Origin: Kaistella haifensis DSM 19056
Lineage (GTDB): Bacteria > Bacteroidota > Bacteroidia > Flavobacteriales > Weeksellaceae
DNA: 64,000 nucleotides
Reading direction: 5' to 3'
NCBI RefSeq assembly: GCF_000735695.2
Contig: NZ_JASZ02000005.1
Span: 21,942-85,941 of the forward strand
The notes below the pieces were generated by a model that did not search any database, had not been told where the DNA came from, and was given only the letters and a program-made list of their open reading frames with translations. The translations under genes were made by a program, and so were the position numbers. Shown here in pieces: positions 61,470 through 64,000 of the stretch (the stretch's first letter is position 1; every line of letters starts with the position of its first letter).

Positions 61470-62654
61470 TTACTCTTCGTAATCTTCGGAGAGATTATAT
61501 TCTTTGAACAGCATTTTAATTTTGATTTTCAGTGCAATCCATCCCAAAATGAAGTATATCCAAGCTAGAATAAATAAGTGCCAGAAATATTTTTGGGTTA
61601 AATAATCGGAACCTTTTTCTACCACCATAATTTTCAAAGCTTCTAAATATGGGGTTAAAGGAATAATTTTAGTGAAATAAGTGATGAAATCTGGCATCGC
61701 ATAATTTGGCCAAGTAAATCCACTGATAATAAACGCAGGAGAAGCAATTACCATTAAAATTTGTGTTGCCTTCAAAGCATCTGGAACCAAAATACTCACC
61801 AAAACACCTAAATTAGTTGCTGCTACTACAAAAATTGCTGTTATCAGAAAGAAATTCATGGCATTTTCTGGAAGTGGAATTTTAAAATACAAACTGCATA
61901 AGTAAAAAACCAAAATATTTAAATTGGAGAAAATCCAAACAGGTAAACATTTAATCGCCATTACCAAAATCGCATATTTGTGTTTCCCGGCAAAATCCTT
62001 AATAAAGGAATCCCTTTTAAATTCTTCTGAAAACGTAACTGCCATTGCCAAAAGAATTACCTGTTGTAAAACTACCGCCATCATTGCTGGCCACATGAAA
62101 ATTAAGTAATTACTCGTGGTGTTAAAAAGCGTAATATAATTCGCTTTAAAGGGTTCTATATTGGCTTTTGCTTGGTCTGCATTCATCCCTTTTTTTTGCA
62201 AAGCTTTCATTTCTGCACCTGCTGAAAAAGTTCCCAAGGTAAGTTGAATCGCTTTTGAAGCGAAATTAGCTGTCAACACATTCGAGGTATTGACATAGAC
62301 GTTAATTTCTGGATATTTCTTTTGCAGCATATTGGCTTCGAAATGCTCTGGAATAATTACCACTGCTCCAGCTTCTGTTTTGATGACCTCGTCTTTCAAA
62401 ATCGCTGGTTCTTCTACATAATTCAGCACTTTCAGGGTATTATTATCCCCTAACATATCTACGATTTGGTTAGACAAGGGCGTTTGGTCATGATTAATTA
62501 CAATCACGGGAATATCCGTTACTTTTCCCTTTTCATAAGTAAAACCTAACAAAAGCGCGTAGAATATGGGCGCCATAAAAAATACAGAAAGCATCGTTTT
62601 GTTCGTGAAGAACAAATGAAACTCTCTTTTTAAAAGGTATCTTAACTGTTTCAT
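61470..62654 (-). CDS. ABC-2-type transporter permease (YbhR/YhhJ-like)
   Basis: A 394-residue inner-membrane protein with one N-terminal transmembrane segment (about 22-40), a large periplasmic domain (about 45-190) and five or more segments from about 190 to 375. The motifs F-S-E-E-F-K-R (about 208-214) and S-P-A-F-I-I-S-G-F-T-W-P-N-Y-A-M-P (about 302-318) are typical of ABC2_membrane_3 permeases. These export drugs or envelope molecules with a periplasmic adaptor. The adaptor gene lies upstream on the same strand across a 146-bp gap, but no ATPase gene is in the window. Confidence 0.88.
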   Translation of the reverse strand: MKQLRYLLKREFHLFFTNKTMLSVFFMAPIFYALLLGFTYEKGKVTDIPVIVINHDQTPLSNQIVDMLGDNNTLKVLNYVEEPAILKDEVIKTEAGAVVIIPEHFEANMLQKKYPEINVYVNTSNVLTANFASKAIQLTLGTFSAGAEMKALQKKGMNADQAKANIEPFKANYITLFNTTSNYLIFMWPAMMAVVLQQVILLAMAVTFSEEFKRDSFIKDFAGKHKYAILVMAIKCLPVWIFSNLNILVFYLCSLYFKIPLPENAMNFFLITAIFVVAATNLGVLVSILVPDALKATQILMVIASPAFIISGFTWPNYAMPDFITYFTKIIPLTPYLEALKIMVVEKGSDYLTQKYFWHLFILAWIYFILGWIALKIKIKMLFKEYNLSEDYEE

Positions 62655-62677
62655 TTTTTCTAAATTTTATTTTTTTT

Positions 62678-62789
62678 AACCACAAAAGAGACAAAAGCTT
62701 TTCCGTTTTAAAGTTTTCCAAAAGAAAAAAAACTTTTTTTACTTTTGAATTGCTTATTTTCAAACATTTCTTTTGGAGCTTTTGCGGTT
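62678..62789. repeat. MITE-like element with terminal inverted repeats
   Basis: AACCACAAAAGAGACAAAAG at 62678-62697 and, in inverse orientation at 62770-62789, AACCGCAAAAGCTCCAAAAG: 16 of 20 bases identical. The 112-bp AT-rich element contains more internal complementary runs and fills the gap between the adaptor and permease genes. Confidence 0.6.
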
Positions 62790-62800
62790 TTTAGTTAAGA

Positions 62801-63760
62801 TTATTTTAAAGTTACGCTAGAATTCACCAAAATATTATTCACTTTTGCTCTATCTGTAGGAATTACTTTAATTTCGTAAACCGCATCATCTGGTTGATAA
62901 TCTGGGAAAGCAGTGGTAATATCTGCATATTTTGTCAATTGCTTGATAGAAACTATTTTCCCTGAAAACTCTTGATTTCCGTATGTAGATTTCATATTCA
63001 CGGTCATTCCTTTTTGATATTTAGAAATTTTACTTTCTGGAATGGTAAAACGGAAATAAGTAGAGTTCGGAATGTAGCCGTTAAATAACGCATAACCGGC
63101 AGTTGCCAATTCGCCTACATTTAAAGAAATGGTTTCAATTTCCATATCATTGGTTGCGATAATATATCTTTCAGAATAGGCAACATTGGCTTCTTGGAGA
63201 ACGCCTCTCGCTTGGTTTTCTTGACCTATCGCCATTTCTATTTTTTCTAATCTTGTACCGATTTCTACATCGTGCAATTCTGCGTTTGCAGCTTCATATT
63301 GAGCTTTTGCGCCTTGTAATTTTGCGAAAGCCTCATCATAATTTTGTGGAGAAAGCAGACTGTCTTTGTACATATTTTGCGCTCTTCTAAAGGATTTTTG
63401 AGCGTACTGATATTGTTCCGCTAAACCCTTTTGTTTGGCTCGTAACTGACGAAGTTGATCTGCAGTTGCGCCATTTTTTGCCATTTGTGCTTGTGCGGCG
63501 GCAGCGGCAGTTGCTCCCTTTGCTTGAGCAATTTTCGCTGTAACTTCGGGTACGTCTAACATTGCGAGGGTATCTCCTGCTTTTACCGTTTGTCCTTCTT
63601 CTACATAAATTTTTAAAATTCTACCCGTAACTTTTGGCGCGAAAGAAACAATTTCCTTTTTAGTTTTGCCTTCGGTTAATTTTTGTGGAGTTTCATTTTT
63701 ACAAGCTCCTAGAGAAAGTAGGGTTACTAAAAATAAAGATATTACAATATAGTTTTTCAT
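62801..63760 (-). CDS. HlyD-family efflux adaptor lipoprotein
   Basis: A 319-residue membrane-fusion protein. The lipobox L-G-A-C gives lipidated C20. A lipoyl/barrel-sandwich half (F-A-P-K-V-T-G-R-I-L-K-I-Y-V-E-E-G-Q-T-V, about 40-58) is followed by an Ala/Gln-rich coiled-coil hairpin (about 78-195) and beta-barrel domains at about 215-319. It connects an inner-membrane ABC or MFS pump to a TolC-type channel. The permease downstream is its likely partner. The upstream flank is an insertion-sequence end only 24 bp before the ATG, so its native promoter may have been lost or replaced. Confidence 0.9.
   Translation of the reverse strand: MKNYIVISLFLVTLLSLGACKNETPQKLTEGKTKKEIVSFAPKVTGRILKIYVEEGQTVKAGDTLAMLDVPEVTAKIAQAKGATAAAAAQAQMAKNGATADQLRQLRAKQKGLAEQYQYAQKSFRRAQNMYKDSLLSPQNYDEAFAKLQGAKAQYEAANAELHDVEIGTRLEKIEMAIGQENQARGVLQEANVAYSERYIIATNDMEIETISLNVGELATAGYALFNGYIPNSTYFRFTIPESKISKYQKGMTVNMKSTYGNQEFSGKIVSIKQLTKYADITTAFPDYQPDDAVYEIKVIPTDRAKVNNILVNSSVTLK

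Positions 63761-64000
<240 letters not shown>

Overview
The window looks like chromosome of a Bacteroidota member, most likely a Flavobacteriales/Weeksellaceae organism of the Chryseobacterium-Kaistella group. The reasons are the AT-rich base composition, signal peptides ending in A-Q, the type IX secretion gene porQ next to cmk, a GLPGLI-family protein, a TonB-dependent receptor with a carboxypeptidase-like N-domain, the lipoprotein TamL, a probable sulfonolipid (capnine) gene pair, and many upstream boxes of the Bacteroidota form TAnnTTTG instead of sigma70 -10/-35 boxes. Several genes appear to use TTG or GTG starts, and several have the TAnnTTTG box only 4-6 nt before ATG, which suggests leaderless mRNAs. 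No tRNA, rRNA or CRISPR array was seen.

Layout. 0-10.3 kb: end of a beta-propeller protein, a LuxR-type regulator with a degenerate receiver, holB, an outer-membrane barrel protein with lptC, anmK, a GNAT-nitrilase fusion, a TonB-dependent receptor and kdsA. 10.4-17.6 kb: DUF1697, a large DUF2723 membrane glycosyltransferase-like protein, the cysteate-synthase-like/acyltransferase pair, and a GreA/Rnk-like factor. 17.7-29.3 kb: a B12-type radical SAM protein, atpD-atpC, ribF, yjbR-like, an NAD(P)-binding protein, frr, pyrH, porQ-cmk, a YtxH/holin-like/hypothetical envelope trio, and a TrmH-type methyltransferase. 29.3-38.2 kb: tamL, parC with a small membrane protein and parE, and ychF. 38.4-41.9 kb: a BlaI repressor with two visible operators, an M56 (BlaR1-like) peptidase with 23-residue repeats, a GLPGLI protein and a YdcH-like protein. 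42.2-44.0 kb: typA.

44.1-46.0 kb is the clearest accessory island: an array of 11-bp repeats, a very AT-rich lipoprotein alpha/beta hydrolase, a coding remnant without a usable start, and a GC-rich palindromic stretch. 46.0-55.0 kb: cyanophycinase with an isoaspartyl peptidase, fabH, corA, a decayed MFS (DHA2) transporter remnant, and a 1550-residue dnaE with a built-in proofreading exonuclease. 55.2-60.7 kb: SRPBCC, metallo-beta-lactamase-fold and alpha/beta hydrolase proteins, a PaaJ/PcaF-type thiolase, a small secreted protein and DUF1569. 60.8-64.0 kb: a Crp/Fnr regulator, an ABC-2 permease and HlyD adaptor without an ATPase gene in view, a MITE-like inverted repeat between them, and the end of an insertion sequence immediately upstream of the adaptor.

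How the genes fit together. Much of the window serves the envelope: KDO synthesis (kdsA), LPS transport (lptC), outer-membrane assembly (tamL), type IX secretion (porQ), sulfonolipids, and peptidoglycan recycling (anmK). Replication and topology are represented by dnaE, holB, parC and parE, and energy and translation by atpDC, frr and typA. The best candidates for an undescribed system are the autoregulated BlaI-M56-GLPGLI cluster and the 44-46 kb cassette.
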